49,833 nt of DNA from Sphingomonadaceae bacterium PASS1 (GCA_002255985.1 NKIR01000016.1:1-49833); one strand, 5' to 3'; counted from the stretch's first letter, positions 33,711 through 42,561 are shown. Made by a program: numbers and translations. Notes: generated by a model from the letters alone, not told the origin.

Positions 33711-33938
33711 TTACTGTGCCAACACGCGCAATATGTCGCGGTCTTCACGCATGATCGTTTCGGCCAACGCCATCTTTGCCTCAAAGCCGGGGTCGCTTGG
33801 GGTCAGGTGAAAGCCGTTAGCGGTTTCCGTCAGATACAGATCGTCGCCAAGCGACACCCGCAGCTTGGCGAGTATCTCTTTGGGAAGAATCATACCGGCA
33901 CTGTTGCCGACTTTTATAACTTTAATTGGTTTGTTCAT
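33711..33938 (-). CDS. AbrB/MazE-type antitoxin
   Basis: A 75-residue protein with an N-terminal swapped-hairpin AbrB/SpoVT DNA-binding domain: PIKVIKVGNSAGMILPKEILAKLRVSLGDDLYL has the G-N-S-x-G-x-x-L-P and L-x-V-x-x-G-D-x-L pattern. The C-terminal part (FEAKMALAETIMREDRDILRVLAQ) is the helical toxin-binding tail, similar to that of Phd-like partners. It should both inhibit the Doc toxin, nine bases downstream, and repress the operon. ATG at 33938 was chosen; six more codons are open upstream. GTTATAAC (33945-33952), just before the start, is a small palindrome or -10-like box. Confidence 0.85.
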   Translation of the reverse strand: MNKPIKVIKVGNSAGMILPKEILAKLRVSLGDDLYLTETANGFHLTPSDPGFEAKMALAETIMREDRDILRVLAQ

Positions 33939-33962
33939 ACGTCCGTTATAACACAAACAGTG

Positions 33963-34757
33963 CTACAGCTGCAAGTCCGGCATATTGACGTTCACGGATT
34001 GCGAAATCATGTTGGCGGTGCCGAAGATCGTCATAAAGCTGATGTCGGTTGCATCGCGGCCCACGGCAATACGGACCAGATGTTCCTCGGGCGCGAGCCG
34101 CGTTGGGTCGACAAGGTGCCATCGGCCATCAAGATAGACCTCTACGACGGCGTGAAAATCGGGCGGATCAACGCCCAAGCCATATGCCGACACCATGCGG
34201 GCAGGGACATCCGCCGCACGCGCAAAAGCGATTAAAAGATGCGCGAAATCGCGGCAGACACCGCGCCGTGAAATGAAGGTGTCGGTGGCGGTTGCGCCAA
34301 TGGGCGAATACCCCGGCGCATAGGAAATATTGTCGAACAACCATTCGGCCATTTGCAATATCTGGTCACCCTTTGTCGCGCCATCGAATCGCGTCGTCAC
34401 AAAGTTTTCATGCCGGTCGGACGGGCAATAGCGGCTGGGCATAAGATATTGGATATAGGCAGGTGGCAGTTCCAAATGGGGCAGCGTATCCAGCCCAGCA
34501 ATATTTGTCGTTTCGCGGTCAATCTCCACGATCGCCGTGTAACTGATATCAATACGGCCCTCGGCATGCAGCCAGGTGCGCCGGCCAAGACCATCCATGC
34601 CCTCGATGGTCTTCAGCGGTGAACAATCGCCCTTCACCTTGAGCAGATCTTTCAGCAACCTTTGGTCCGCCATGGGAATAGCCTCCACCACAAGCAGGAC
34701 GTCGGCCGGATTGGGCAATTGGTAATGGAGATTTGCGGAAATTTCGACAGTGGTCAT
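33963..34757 (-). CDS. Transglutaminase-like cysteine peptidase family protein
   Basis: A 264-residue cytosolic protein. The papain-like transglutaminase core is clear: SRRGVCRDFAHLLIAFARAADVPARMVSAYG holds the catalytic Cys, DFHAVVEVYLDGRWHLVDPT holds the His and Asp of the triad. The N-terminal 150 residues are beta-rich and match the bacterial transglutaminase-like N-terminal domain (ISANLHYQLPNPADVLLVVE). Such proteins are probably peptidases or amide hydrolases; some stand beside cyanophycin or alpha-E genes, not seen here. The frame is open 67 codons upstream, overlapping the divergent gene's region, which is unlikely. Confidence 0.85.
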   Translation of the reverse strand: MTTVEISANLHYQLPNPADVLLVVEAIPMADQRLLKDLLKVKGDCSPLKTIEGMDGLGRRTWLHAEGRIDISYTAIVEIDRETTNIAGLDTLPHLELPPAYIQYLMPSRYCPSDRHENFVTTRFDGATKGDQILQMAEWLFDNISYAPGYSPIGATATDTFISRRGVCRDFAHLLIAFARAADVPARMVSAYGLGVDPPDFHAVVEVYLDGRWHLVDPTRLAPEEHLVRIAVGRDATDISFMTIFGTANMISQSVNVNMPDLQL

Positions 34758-34858
34758 GGGTGCGACCATCGGGCATTTGCAAGAGTCGCGCAAGCTCTCG
34801 CAAAGTGCATGTTGTCGGGCTATGCGGTGGCATACTGTAAACTGGAATATGCCGAACG

Positions 34859-35863
34859 ATGCGCCTGTTTTTTGATCCCCGCCAGCTTGACCATGCGCCG
34901 GTTCAAGAGCTGCATAATGGGGCGTTCGTCCCTTATGCCGAAACCCCCGCGCGCGCACAGGCGCTATGTGCGGGCGTACCCGCTACGGATCGGCCCACCG
35001 ACCATGGAGAGGCGCCGATATTGGCGGTACATGACGCAGACTACATCGCATATCTAAAGACTGCGCATGACCGTTGGGTTGCCGCCGAACGGTCAGGTGA
35101 TGTGATGGGCTATATATGGCCAGTGGTGCGGCGGCGCGGGTTGGACTTAACGCGTATTGACGCCTTGGCCGGTCGCTACAGCATGGACAGCTCTACGCCG
35201 CTCACCGCCGACAGCTGGACCTCGGCCTATTGGAGTACGCAGTCGGCCTTATCGGCGCTTGATACTGTGCTGGCTGGCGACCGCGTTGCCACCGCCTTGT
35301 GTCGCCCGCCGGGGCATCATGCAGGTAGCGACTATCTTGGCGGATATTGCTTCATCAATCAGGCGGCGGTTGCGGCGCAAGCGGCGCGCGACGCCGGCAT
35401 CCCGAGTGTCGCGATTCTCGACATTGACTATCACCATGGCAACGGCACGCAGGATATTTTCTGGGACCGGGGCGATGTCTTTTACGCCTCTGTCCACGCA
35501 GATCCTGCGACCGATTTCCCGTTTTACTGGGGCCATGCCGATGAAGTCGGCGAAGGCGCAGGGGCAGGCTCGACGCTGAATCTGCCATTGCCGCAAGGAA
35601 CAACACTGACCGCCTTTCGCGCGGCACAAGCGACAGCCCTTGAAGCGATCGCCCAATTCGACCCCGGCCTGCTGATTGTCAGCTTCGGCGCAGATACGTT
35701 TGAAGGTGACCCCATCGCCAATTTCGCACTGAAGACATCGGATTATGCCATGCTCGCCCAAGACATTGCCGCGACCGGATTGCCGACCGTGGTTCTGACC
35801 GAGGGCGGCTATGCGGTCGATAATTTGGGCGAAAATCTCGCCAGCTTCTTAAGCGGGTTTTGA
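34859..35863 (+). CDS. Histone-deacetylase-family amidohydrolase (acetylpolyamine amidohydrolase-like)
   Basis: A 334-residue zinc hydrolase. CRPPGHHAGSDYLGGYCFINQAA contains the double His of the charge relay; AILDIDYHHGNGTQDIFW provides Asp and His zinc ligands; SFGADTFEGDPI supplies the last Asp ligand; TEGGYAVDNLGEN has the transition-state aromatic (Tyr after Gly-Gly). All catalytic residues are kept. The start MRLFFDPRQLDHAPVQEL is typical of acetylpolyamine amidohydrolases, so acetylated polyamines are more likely than proteins as substrates. It is a stand-alone gene divergent from the transglutaminase-like gene, ended by a strong terminator. Confidence 0.9.
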   Translation: MRLFFDPRQLDHAPVQELHNGAFVPYAETPARAQALCAGVPATDRPTDHGEAPILAVHDADYIAYLKTAHDRWVAAERSGDVMGYIWPVVRRRGLDLTRIDALAGRYSMDSSTPLTADSWTSAYWSTQSALSALDTVLAGDRVATALCRPPGHHAGSDYLGGYCFINQAAVAAQAARDAGIPSVAILDIDYHHGNGTQDIFWDRGDVFYASVHADPATDFPFYWGHADEVGEGAGAGSTLNLPLPQGTTLTAFRAAQATALEAIAQFDPGLLIVSFGADTFEGDPIANFALKTSDYAMLAQDIAATGLPTVVLTEGGYAVDNLGENLASFLSGF

Positions 35864-35883
35864 TACTGCGTTTCTGTTGCTCA

Positions 35884-35920
35884 AAAGAAAAGGGCGGCCA
35901 TTTATGACCGCCCCTTTTAA
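35884..35920. terminator. Bidirectional terminator between the HDAC-like gene and etfA
   Basis: AAAAGGGCGG and CCGCCCCTTTT form a GC-rich stem with A runs on one side and T runs on the other on both strands. It lies between convergent gene ends (35863 and 35940) and should end both transcripts. Confidence 0.85.
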
Positions 35921-35939
35921 AGCTCAAGTTTGAACGTGC

Positions 35940-36869
35940 CTACAGCTTGCCGACCAACTCCGGCACGACCGCAAACAGGTCACCGACGAGGCCGATGTCT
36001 GCGACCTGGAAGATCGGTGCGTCTTCATCTTTGTTGATGGCGACGATGACCTTGGAGTCCTTCATGCCCGCAAGATGCTGGATCGCGCCGGAGATGCCGA
36101 CCGCGATATAGACTTCAGGGGCAACGATCTTGCCGGTTTGGCCCACCTGATAGTCATTGGGGACATAGCCTGCATCGACAGCAGCGCGGCTTGCGCCAAC
36201 GCCAGCACCAAGCTTGTCCGCGAGTGGCAAGATGACTTCGCTGAACGTCGCCGAGTCCTTGAGTGCGCGGCCGCCGGATACGATGATCTTGGCAGAGGTA
36301 AGCTCAGGGCGTTCCTGCTTGGCGATCTCTGCCGAGATGAACGTCGACGTTCCTGCATCGCCGCTGCCCGAGACAGCTTCGATTGCAGCTGAACCGCCAG
36401 TTTCCTCGGCCTTGGCAAAGGCTGTGCCACGAACGGTGATGACCTTCTTGGCGTCGGACGACTGCACAGTCGCAATCGCGTTGCCGGCGTAGATGGGACG
36501 CGTGAACGTGTCCGCGCTTTCAACGCTGAGGATGTCCGAGATTTGCATGACATCCAGCAAGGCAGCAACGCGTGGTGCGATGTTCTTGCCGTTCGATGTG
36601 GCAGGCGCCAAAAATGCGTCATGCGTGGCCATCAATGATGCCACCAAAGGCGCAACATTTTCAGCGAGCTGTTGTGCATAAGCTGCATCATCAGCAACAT
36701 GTACCGTGGTCACGCCAGCGATCTTTGCCGCCTGCTCGGCAACTGCACCGCAGCCGGATCCAGCGACGAGGACATGCACTTCGCCAATTTGCGATGCAGC
36801 GGTGACGACCGCAAGCGTTGCATCCTTCAGCGATGCATTGTCATGTTCGGCATAAACGAGGGTCTTCAT
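35940..36869 (-). CDS. etfA: Electron transfer flavoprotein, alpha subunit
   Basis: The FAD-carrying subunit of ETF, which takes electrons from acyl-CoA and other dehydrogenases and passes them to ETF-ubiquinone oxidoreductase. The 309-residue length fits. The C-terminal FAD domain reads [94 protein letters not shown] over the second half, with [19 protein letters not shown] and N-x-D positions all kept (about residues 190-290). The start overlaps the etfB stop (ATGA). Confidence 0.97.
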   Translation of the reverse strand: MKTLVYAEHDNASLKDATLAVVTAASQIGEVHVLVAGSGCGAVAEQAAKIAGVTTVHVADDAAYAQQLAENVAPLVASLMATHDAFLAPATSNGKNIAPRVAALLDVMQISDILSVESADTFTRPIYAGNAIATVQSSDAKKVITVRGTAFAKAEETGGSAAIEAVSGSGDAGTSTFISAEIAKQERPELTSAKIIVSGGRALKDSATFSEVILPLADKLGAGVGASRAAVDAGYVPNDYQVGQTGKIVAPEVYIAVGISGAIQHLAGMKDSKVIVAINKDEDAPIFQVADIGLVGDLFAVVPELVGKL

Positions 36870-37612
36870 GCGGCCACTCCTATTTCCTTGAGCTTTGCAA
36901 CCAGCGCATCGACGTCGGCAACCTTGATACCAGCGCTGCGCACAGGCGGTTCAACAACCTTCAATGTCTTCAGGCGCGGGCTAACATCCACACCATAATC
37001 GGCAGGTGTTTTCTGCGCGAGTGGCTTGGACTTTGCTTTCATGATGTTCGGCAGCGACGCATAACGTGGCTCGTTCAAGCGCAGGTCGGTCGTGATGATG
37101 GCGGGCATCTTCAACGCTACCGTCTGCAGGCCGCCATCGACTTCGCGCGCAACATGCACGTCATCACCGGACACGTTGACCGTGTTGGCAAAGGTGCCCT
37201 GCGGACGACCGGTCAACGCAGCGAGCATTTGGCCCGTCTGGTTCGAGTCATCGTCAATCGCTTGCTTGCCAAGAATGACGAGGCCGGGCTGTTCTTCGTC
37301 CATGATCTTCGCAAGAATCTTGGCAACTGCGAGCGGCTCGACATCTTCAGCAACGACCAGGATTGCGCGGTCAGCGCCCATGGCGAGCGCAGTCCGCAAT
37401 GTTTCTTGCGCCTTGTCTGGTCCGATCGACACCGCGATGACTTCGGTCGCAACGCCCTTTTCACGCAAACGCAGCGCTTCTTCGACCGCGATTTCGTCAA
37501 ACGGATTCATGCTCATTTTGACGTTCGCCAAATCAACACCCGAACCATCGGGCTTAACCCGCGGCTTAACATTATAATCAATGACCCGCTTAACGGGGAC
37601 GATGATCTTCAT
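36866..37612 (-). CDS. etfB: Electron transfer flavoprotein, beta subunit
   Basis: The AMP-binding subunit of ETF, 248 residues. It starts [20 protein letters not shown], has [16 protein letters not shown] and [27 protein letters not shown], which bind AMP (D-x-D-x-x-Q-T-G), and the recognition loop [22 protein letters not shown] that docks onto partner dehydrogenases; the key Leu of the L-N-x-P-R loop is present. It leads etfA with a 4-base overlap. The gene group on this strand is sucC, methyltransferase, etfB, etfA, and a TTGACGT palindrome stands 72 bases before its start. Confidence 0.97.
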   Translation of the reverse strand: MKIIVPVKRVIDYNVKPRVKPDGSGVDLANVKMSMNPFDEIAVEEALRLREKGVATEVIAVSIGPDKAQETLRTALAMGADRAILVVAEDVEPLAVAKILAKIMDEEQPGLVILGKQAIDDDSNQTGQMLAALTGRPQGTFANTVNVSGDDVHVAREVDGGLQTVALKMPAIITTDLRLNEPRYASLPNIMKAKSKPLAQKTPADYGVDVSPRLKTLKVVEPPVRSAGIKVADVDALVAKLKEIGVAA

Positions 37613-37683
37613 GTGCTCATCCTTCCATACCTACTCAAACGGCGAGTGAATGCCCGCCTAAACTGGTGCGCCTATGCTTAAGG

Positions 37684-37699
37684 TTGACGTGAACGTCAA
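37684..37699 (-). promoter_or_regulatory. Palindrome TTGACGT-N2-ACGTCAA upstream of etfB
   Basis: TTGACGT (37684-37690) and ACGTCAA (37693-37699) are perfect inverted arms around two bases. The site lies 72 bases before etfB and its minus-strand TTGACG could be a -35 box. It also overlaps the last codon and stop of the preceding methyltransferase gene. The form resembles operators of MerR-type regulators of acyl-CoA/branched-chain catabolism (LiuR type); this assignment is an inference. Confidence 0.6.
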
Positions 37700-38424
37700 G
37701 CTCCAAAGCGGCGACGCACGCGATTCAGCGCATTGTCCGCAACCGCCGATAGTTGCATTTTAGCTTTAAACGCGTCGGGGTGAACGACATCAATAAGTTT
37801 TGGAGTAACATCGCGTTTTTGGTCCAAAGTATCTATCAGGACCTGATTACTTTTGTCTGCAAAAATGACCATATTCTGCCGATGCCACCATTGCACCGTC
37901 TCGTCGTGCCAAAATGCCGGACGAATGATGTCGAAAAGGCGATAACCGCATTTCGCAAAATGCTCGACCCAATAGGACAAAGGTTGTTCGTTCACATGAT
38001 GTGTGCCGCCCTGCCCCGGGGGTGCAGCCGAAAACAATACGGCCGGACTATGCTTGCAAAGCAGCTCGACAAAACCAGATGCCCGATCTGCGGTCAAATG
38101 CTCCGCCACTTCAATACAGGCAACGAGATCAAAGGTACCGAGGTTGCCGTCAAAGCTGGCGAGATTGACCGACGTGAAATGCGCGTCGTCAATCAGCAAA
38201 GCTGAACGCGCGTAGTCGCCGTCGCTGGCGCGCAAGTACGGCACATTATTTTCGAGAAATGCCCGCGACCACGCGCCAGAACCGCACCCGACGTCAAGCA
38301 CCGATTTTGGGGCAATCAGATCCGTAACAAATGGCACGATCCGGCTAGCAGACCGTGCAGATGTCGAATTCTGACGCTGGAAAAAACCGGAGCGGTAGAC
38401 GTTCGGGGCAGCGTTATCAGCCAT
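37696..38424 (-). CDS. Class I SAM-dependent methyltransferase
   Basis: A 242-residue methyltransferase. Motif I is KSVLDVGCGSGAWSRAF at about 40-55; LRASDGDYA gives the acidic residue contacting the ribose; FDLVACIEVAEHLTADRASGFVELL is the post-I/motif II region. VLFSAAPPGQGGTHHVNEQPLSYW and the later FWHDETVQWWHRQNMVIF are like SAM enzymes that act on sugars or small polar compounds; the acceptor is unknown. It starts five bases after the sucC stop, so it is probably co-transcribed with sucC. Interposition of a methyltransferase between sucC and etfB looks like an insertion into a core gene group. Confidence 0.82.
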   Translation of the reverse strand: MADNAAPNVYRSGFFQRQNSTSARSASRIVPFVTDLIAPKSVLDVGCGSGAWSRAFLENNVPYLRASDGDYARSALLIDDAHFTSVNLASFDGNLGTFDLVACIEVAEHLTADRASGFVELLCKHSPAVLFSAAPPGQGGTHHVNEQPLSYWVEHFAKCGYRLFDIIRPAFWHDETVQWWHRQNMVIFADKSNQVLIDTLDQKRDVTPKLIDVVHPDAFKAKMQLSAVADNALNRVRRRFGA

Positions 38425-38428
38425 TTAG

Positions 38429-39637
38429 CTAGGCCGCTTTGCGTACTTCCGCGACAATCTTCTCGGCTGCATCGCCAAGGTCGTTGGCCGATACGATAGG
38501 CAAGCCGCTATTGGCGAGGATGTCCTTGCCCTGCTGCACATTGGTGCCTTCAAGGCGGACAACGAGCGGTACCGACAGGTTCACTTCCTTTGCCGCAGCA
38601 ACGATACCGTCCGCGATGATATCGCATTTCATGATGCCGCCGAAGATATTGACCAAAATCCCCTTTACGGCAGGGTCCTTCAGAATGATCTTGAATGCCG
38701 CAGTCACCTTTTCCTTCGAAGCGCCGCCACCGACGTCCAAGAAGTTGGCGGGGAATTCGCCGTTCAGCTTGATGATGTCCATGGTCGCCATCGCAAGACC
38801 AGCGCCGTTGACCATGCAGCCGATGTTGCCGTCGAGCTTGATATACGCAAGGTCATATTCGGATGCTTCGACTTCAGCAGGATCTTCTTCGGTCAGGTCG
38901 CGCAACGCGGCGAGATCCTTGTGGCGGAACATGGCATTGCCATCAAACGCAACCTTGGCATCCAGCACCAACAGCTCGTCGCCATTCTTGCCTTCGCACA
39001 CAGCGAGCGGGTTGATTTCAATCTGTTCGGCATCGGTGCCCAAGAACGCGGCATAAAGACCAGCAAGGACAGTTTGCGCCTGCTTGGCCAAATCACCCGT
39101 CAGGCCAAGCGCCTTTGCAACGCTGCGGCCATGATGTGGTTGAAGTCCGGTTGCCGGATCAACAACGATGGTGTGAATTTTCTCTGGGCTGTCATGCGCC
39201 ACGTCTTCGATGTTCATGCCGCCTTCGGTTGAGGCAACAATAGCAATCCGGCTGGTTGCGCGGTCCACCAGCAATGCGAGGTAGAATTCCTGCTTTATGT
39301 CGGCGCCATCGGTGATGTACAGACGGTTGACCTGCTTGCCTTCAGGGCCGGTCTGGATCGTCACCAGCGTGTTGCCCAGCATTTCTTTTGCATGCGATTC
39401 AACTTCGTCCAAGTTGAAGGCAAGGCGAACACCGCCCTTTGCATCCGGACCCAATTCCTTGAACTTGCCCTTGCCGCGTCCACCCGCGTGGATTTGCGAC
39501 TTCACGACATAAAGAGGACCAGGCAATTGCTTCGCAGCCGCAACCGCTTCTTCAACGCTGAGCGCCGCGATACCAGCGGGGCAAGCCACACCAAATTTCG
39601 CAAGCAGTTCTTTGGCCTGATATTCATGGATATTCAT
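38429..39637 (-). CDS. sucC: Succinate-CoA ligase, beta subunit
   Basis: SucC, with the alpha subunit SucD, converts succinyl-CoA to succinate with formation of ATP or GTP in the citric acid cycle. The 402-residue protein starts [17 protein letters not shown], has the ATP-grasp nucleotide region [18 protein letters not shown], the substrate/Mg region [12 protein letters not shown] and [14 protein letters not shown], and ends with the CoA-ligase part [21 protein letters not shown] and [20 protein letters not shown]. All are typical. sucD is not beside it in this window; instead the methyltransferase and etfBA follow. Confidence 0.97.
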   Translation of the reverse strand: MNIHEYQAKELLAKFGVACPAGIAALSVEEAVAAAKQLPGPLYVVKSQIHAGGRGKGKFKELGPDAKGGVRLAFNLDEVESHAKEMLGNTLVTIQTGPEGKQVNRLYITDGADIKQEFYLALLVDRATSRIAIVASTEGGMNIEDVAHDSPEKIHTIVVDPATGLQPHHGRSVAKALGLTGDLAKQAQTVLAGLYAAFLGTDAEQIEINPLAVCEGKNGDELLVLDAKVAFDGNAMFRHKDLAALRDLTEEDPAEVEASEYDLAYIKLDGNIGCMVNGAGLAMATMDIIKLNGEFPANFLDVGGGASKEKVTAAFKIILKDPAVKGILVNIFGGIMKCDIIADGIVAAAKEVNLSVPLVVRLEGTNVQQGKDILANSGLPIVSANDLGDAAEKIVAEVRKAA

Positions 39638-39740
39638 GGGAGATTACATCCTCGACTATAAAAAGTTTCGCCGGTCGCTTAAGCACAGACGGGCGCTGAA
39701 TGGAAGGGCTTGCGCCGATGTTTTTTGGTTGATGCAGAGC

Positions 39741-39793
39741 CGCAGAGCGCGCCGAGGAAATCATATATTCGCTGCGTCCTTGGCGCCTCTGCG
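39741..39793. repeat. Imperfect inverted repeat before sucC
   Basis: CGCAGAGCGCGCCGAGGA (39741-39758) and TCCTTGGCGCCTCTGCG (39777-39793) pair with a few mismatches around an AT-rich loop. It lies just after the end of the HAD gene (39804), so it may end that transcript, though no T run follows. The CGCAGAGGCGC core is a frequent extragenic repeat motif as I recall it. Confidence 0.55.
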
Positions 39794-39803
39794 TGCGAAA
39801 AAA

Positions 39804-40415
39804 TTAAACCAGTAAATCGAGCTCCACCAATTCGCGACGCAGCGTTTCTGCATCGGTGAAATGATGCGCAGCAAAGCCATTGGCGCGGGCGCTGACGACA
39901 TTGTCGTGATTGTCATCGATGAATATCGCTTCACCGGGCTTCAGCCCAAAGCGCCGCAGCGCAAGCGCATAGATATCAGGGTCTGGTTTGACCATTTTCT
40001 CGACGCCCGAGACGACAATATCTCCGAATTGGTCGAATATGGGCTGGGTCGGACGGAACATCTCCCAAAACTCCGCGCCAAAATTGGTAATCGCGAAAAG
40101 CGGGACGGCGGCCGCGGCCAGTTCGTGCACGATTTCCAGCGCGCCCGTGACAGGGCCCGGAATCGTCTCGTTAAAACGTGTTCGGTACGCGTCGATCTCG
40201 TTTTCATATTTTGGATATAGAGCGATCCGTTCAGCGGTCATCTCTGCCAACGGACGACCGGCGTCATGCTGAAAGTGCCATTCGGGCGTAACAACATGCG
40301 TGACGAAATATTCCAGCTCCGCCTTGTCGGCGATCAACTTTGCAAAAAGATGCCGCAAATCCCATTCGAACAGCACTTTGCCGACATCAAACACGACGGT
40401 GGTGATCTTTGTCAT
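39804..40415 (-). CDS. HAD-superfamily hydrolase (HAD-IA type)
   Basis: A 203-residue phosphatase- or dehalogenase-like protein. Motif I is VVFDVGKVLFEWD (nucleophile Asp; the normal second Asp two residues on is replaced by Gly, FDVG, as in the HAD-IA/YihX group). Motif II is LFAITNFGAEFW, motif III is the Lys in KMVKPDPDIYALALRRFGL and motif IV is AIFIDDNHDNVVSARANGF. YihX of E. coli acts on glucose 1-phosphate; the pattern here fits that branch, but the substrate is not fixed. Single gene between rpmJ and sucC. Confidence 0.88.
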   Translation of the reverse strand: MTKITTVVFDVGKVLFEWDLRHLFAKLIADKAELEYFVTHVVTPEWHFQHDAGRPLAEMTAERIALYPKYENEIDAYRTRFNETIPGPVTGALEIVHELAAAAVPLFAITNFGAEFWEMFRPTQPIFDQFGDIVVSGVEKMVKPDPDIYALALRRFGLKPGEAIFIDDNHDNVVSARANGFAAHHFTDAETLRRELVELDLLV

Positions 40416-40440
40416 GGGAAATATCTCACCTGAAGACGCA

Positions 40441-40478
40441 AAAAAACCGCCCGCGAATCAGATTCGGAGCGGTCTTTT
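40441..40478 (-). terminator. Rho-independent terminator of rpmJ
   Basis: On the minus strand, ACCGCTCCGAATC and GATTCGCGGGCGGT form a stem with small mismatches, followed by TTTTTTT. It lies 40 bases after the L36 stop codon. Confidence 0.82.
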
Positions 40479-40517
40479 GATGCAACCATCTGCCCGCATT
40501 GCGCAGGCAGCGGCCAA

Positions 40518-40643
40518 TTAACCCTGGCGCGCCTTAAAGCGTGGCTGGGTCTTGTTGATCACATAGGTCCGGCCACGACGACGAATCACGCGGTTGTCAC
40601 GATGGCGGCCTTTGAGCGACTTGAGAGAATTAACGACTTTCAT
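40518..40643 (-). CDS. rpmJ: 50S ribosomal protein L36, zinc-free (type B) form
   Basis: A 41-residue protein, [17 protein letters not shown] followed by [19 protein letters not shown] and KARQG. It matches the type B (YkgO-like, C-minus) form of L36, a small large-subunit protein that binds 23S rRNA. The zinc ligands of the classical form (two Cys near RD-Q, one Cys in VICKT and a His in PRH) are replaced here by H/N, N and F. A sphingomonad having only this form is common. A terminator follows directly. Confidence 0.95.
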   Translation of the reverse strand: MKVVNSLKSLKGRHRDNRVIRRRGRTYVINKTQPRFKARQG

Positions 40644-40796
40644 CGGATTTACCCGTCTTTTTGATGCATAAAGCTTGAATTGAAGGCGCGCTCCTATGGG
40701 TGGGGCAGCGGAAAGTCAAGCGCGTTCGGCGCTATTATGCGATTCAGCCCCCATACATAGCTTGCCATGATATATGACGCGCTTAAGGATAGGACC

Positions 40797-41390
40797 ATGA
40801 TGAAAACTCCAAGAATCTTTCCGCTTTTCGCGCTTTCACTGTTGTCGGCCTGTGTCGTTCCCACTGGCCCTGTCGAGGTTACGCGTTTTAACCGTGCGGC
40901 CGAAGGCGTGCCTTATGGCAATGGCAGTTTCGTGGTGGATGTTGCCGGCGAATCGGCGGCGGACCGATCGCTATCGGCTTCGCCTTATGTTGCGGCGGTG
41001 ACGCGCGAAATGCAGCGGGTCGGCTATCGCAGTCAGGCCGGCACAAGCGACGTTGTTGCCGAGATACGCTTTGGCGCGAGTATGATACGTCCGGATCGCC
41101 GGTCACCGGTTTCCGTGGGCGTCGGCGGATCAACCGGCAGCTATGGGTCGGGCATTGGCTTGGGCGTTGGCATCAATCTCGGTGGTGGCTCGGCAGCGCA
41201 ATTGCAGACCACATTGTCGGTGCGCATCATCAGGCGCAGTGACCAGCTGGTGATATGGGAAGGGACGGCGGTGCAATCTGCCAAAGCGGGCTCGCCTGCC
41301 GCGCAGCCCGGTATTGCTGCCTCTAAATTGGCAGAAGCTTTGTTTAAGGACTTCCCCGGCGTGTCTGGCGAGACTATCCGCGTTCCATAA
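40797..41390 (+). CDS. DUF4136-type lipoprotein
   Basis: A 197-residue lipoprotein. [22 protein letters not shown] ends in a lipobox (LSAC). The mature part has the DUF4136 pattern: [24 protein letters not shown] (region about 65-88), a Gly/Ser-rich flexible part ([25 protein letters not shown] in the middle), then [20 protein letters not shown]. The family is unknown in function and lies in the periplasm/outer membrane. The ATG at 40797 is preceded by AAGGATAGGACC; a GTG/ATG ten codons earlier (40767) is less likely. The carboxypeptidase gene follows 25 bases later. Confidence 0.8.
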   Translation: MMKTPRIFPLFALSLLSACVVPTGPVEVTRFNRAAEGVPYGNGSFVVDVAGESAADRSLSASPYVAAVTREMQRVGYRSQAGTSDVVAEIRFGASMIRPDRRSPVSVGVGGSTGSYGSGIGLGVGINLGGGSAAQLQTTLSVRIIRRSDQLVIWEGTAVQSAKAGSPAAQPGIAASKLAEALFKDFPGVSGETIRVP

Positions 41391-41415
41391 ACTTCATTGC
41401 GAGAGCGAACCAAAA

Positions 41416-42552
41416 ATGCCGATCACCGATATCAATGCTGCATTCGACAGCGGTAACATCCTAGTGCACGCCATCGATGGCAACAGCGCCACCCTTGGCA
41501 TTCGCAAAGATAAGGATTCGGAGTTTGCGCAATGGTTCCACTTCCGTGTTGCGTGCGCAGCGGGTGAAGAAATTGAACTGCGCATAACGGGCTTGGAAGG
41601 CAGCGCCTATCCCGGCGGCTGGCCAGATTATCGCGTCTGTGTTTCCGAAGACCGCGATTACTGGGGCCGCGCCGATACAAGCTATGACAAAGCCGCGGAC
41701 GGCGGCACCCTGACAATCCGCTACACGCCCGCCAGCGACATCGTCTGGTTCGCCTATTTCGCGCCCTTTAGCATGGAACGGCACCATGATCTGATTGCCG
41801 ACGCCGCAACATGCGAAGGCGTTAGCTACCGGTGCTTGGGCCACAGCCTTGAAGGGCAGCCGATTGATTGTCTGTCGATGGGGGATGGCGAAACGCAAGT
41901 CTGGCTTTATGCGCGCCAGCATCCGGGCGAAACGCAGGCCGAATATTGGATGGAAGGTGCGCTGGATATGCTCACCGACCTTAGCGATCCGCACACCCGC
42001 GTGCTGCTGGAAAAATGCCGGTTGCATATCGTGCCCAACTGCAATCCCGACGGCAGCTGCCGCGGACATTTGCGTACCAATTTTGCGGGCGTAAACCTGA
42101 ACCGCGAATGGGCCGAACCAAGCTTGGAGCGTAGTCCAGAGGTTCTGGGAATCCGCAACGCCATGGATGAAACTGGCGTGCACTGGGCGATGGATGTTCA
42201 TGGGGATGAGGCTATTCCCGCTGCATTCATGGCGGGGTTCGAAGGCATCCCGTCATGGACCGATGATCAAGGCGCGCGATATAACAATTTCATCAACCGC
42301 CTCGCCGCGCGCACGCCCGATTTCCAGACTGAGTTGGGCTATGGCAAGGCCGGACCGGGCAAAGCCAACCTGACCATGTCGACAAACCAGCTCGCCGAAC
42401 GTTTTGGCCCGTCGCATAGATGCGTGTCGATGACGTTGGAAATGCCTTACAAAGACACCGTGCACGGCAATGATCCCTATCAGGGATGGTCGCCCGAACG
42501 GAGCCGCCTGCTGGCCCGCGAGTGCCTCGCGACGCTGGCGGAGACGGTGTAG
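41416..42552 (+). CDS. M14-family zinc carboxypeptidase, cytosolic carboxypeptidase (CCP) type
   Basis: A 378-residue enzyme without signal peptide. The N-terminal 120 residues form a beta-sandwich domain found before the peptidase in cytosolic carboxypeptidases (AFDSGNILV ... [15 protein letters not shown] ... [13 protein letters not shown]). The catalytic domain begins [18 protein letters not shown], with H-x-G-E zinc ligands; [17 protein letters not shown] has the N-x-N-R-x-W substrate residues; MDVHGDE carries the third ligand; MTLEMPYKD holds the catalytic Glu. All are kept. Eukaryotic relatives trim glutamates from tubulin; the bacterial substrate is unknown. The frame is open 34 codons upstream within the DUF4136 gene, unlikely to be used. 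Confidence 0.9.
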   Translation: MPITDINAAFDSGNILVHAIDGNSATLGIRKDKDSEFAQWFHFRVACAAGEEIELRITGLEGSAYPGGWPDYRVCVSEDRDYWGRADTSYDKAADGGTLTIRYTPASDIVWFAYFAPFSMERHHDLIADAATCEGVSYRCLGHSLEGQPIDCLSMGDGETQVWLYARQHPGETQAEYWMEGALDMLTDLSDPHTRVLLEKCRLHIVPNCNPDGSCRGHLRTNFAGVNLNREWAEPSLERSPEVLGIRNAMDETGVHWAMDVHGDEAIPAAFMAGFEGIPSWTDDQGARYNNFINRLAARTPDFQTELGYGKAGPGKANLTMSTNQLAERFGPSHRCVSMTLEMPYKDTVHGNDPYQGWSPERSRLLARECLATLAETV

Positions 42553-42561
42553 CCAGTCCCC

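Noticed and set aside
33618-34235. Plus-strand frame of 205 codons opposite the antitoxin and transglutaminase-like genes.
   Set aside because: It is antisense to two genes with clear domains and has no recognisable domain of its own.
36818-37681. Plus-strand frame of 287 codons opposite etfB.
   Set aside because: It is antisense to a fully conserved ETF subunit; long shadow frames are expected at this GC content.
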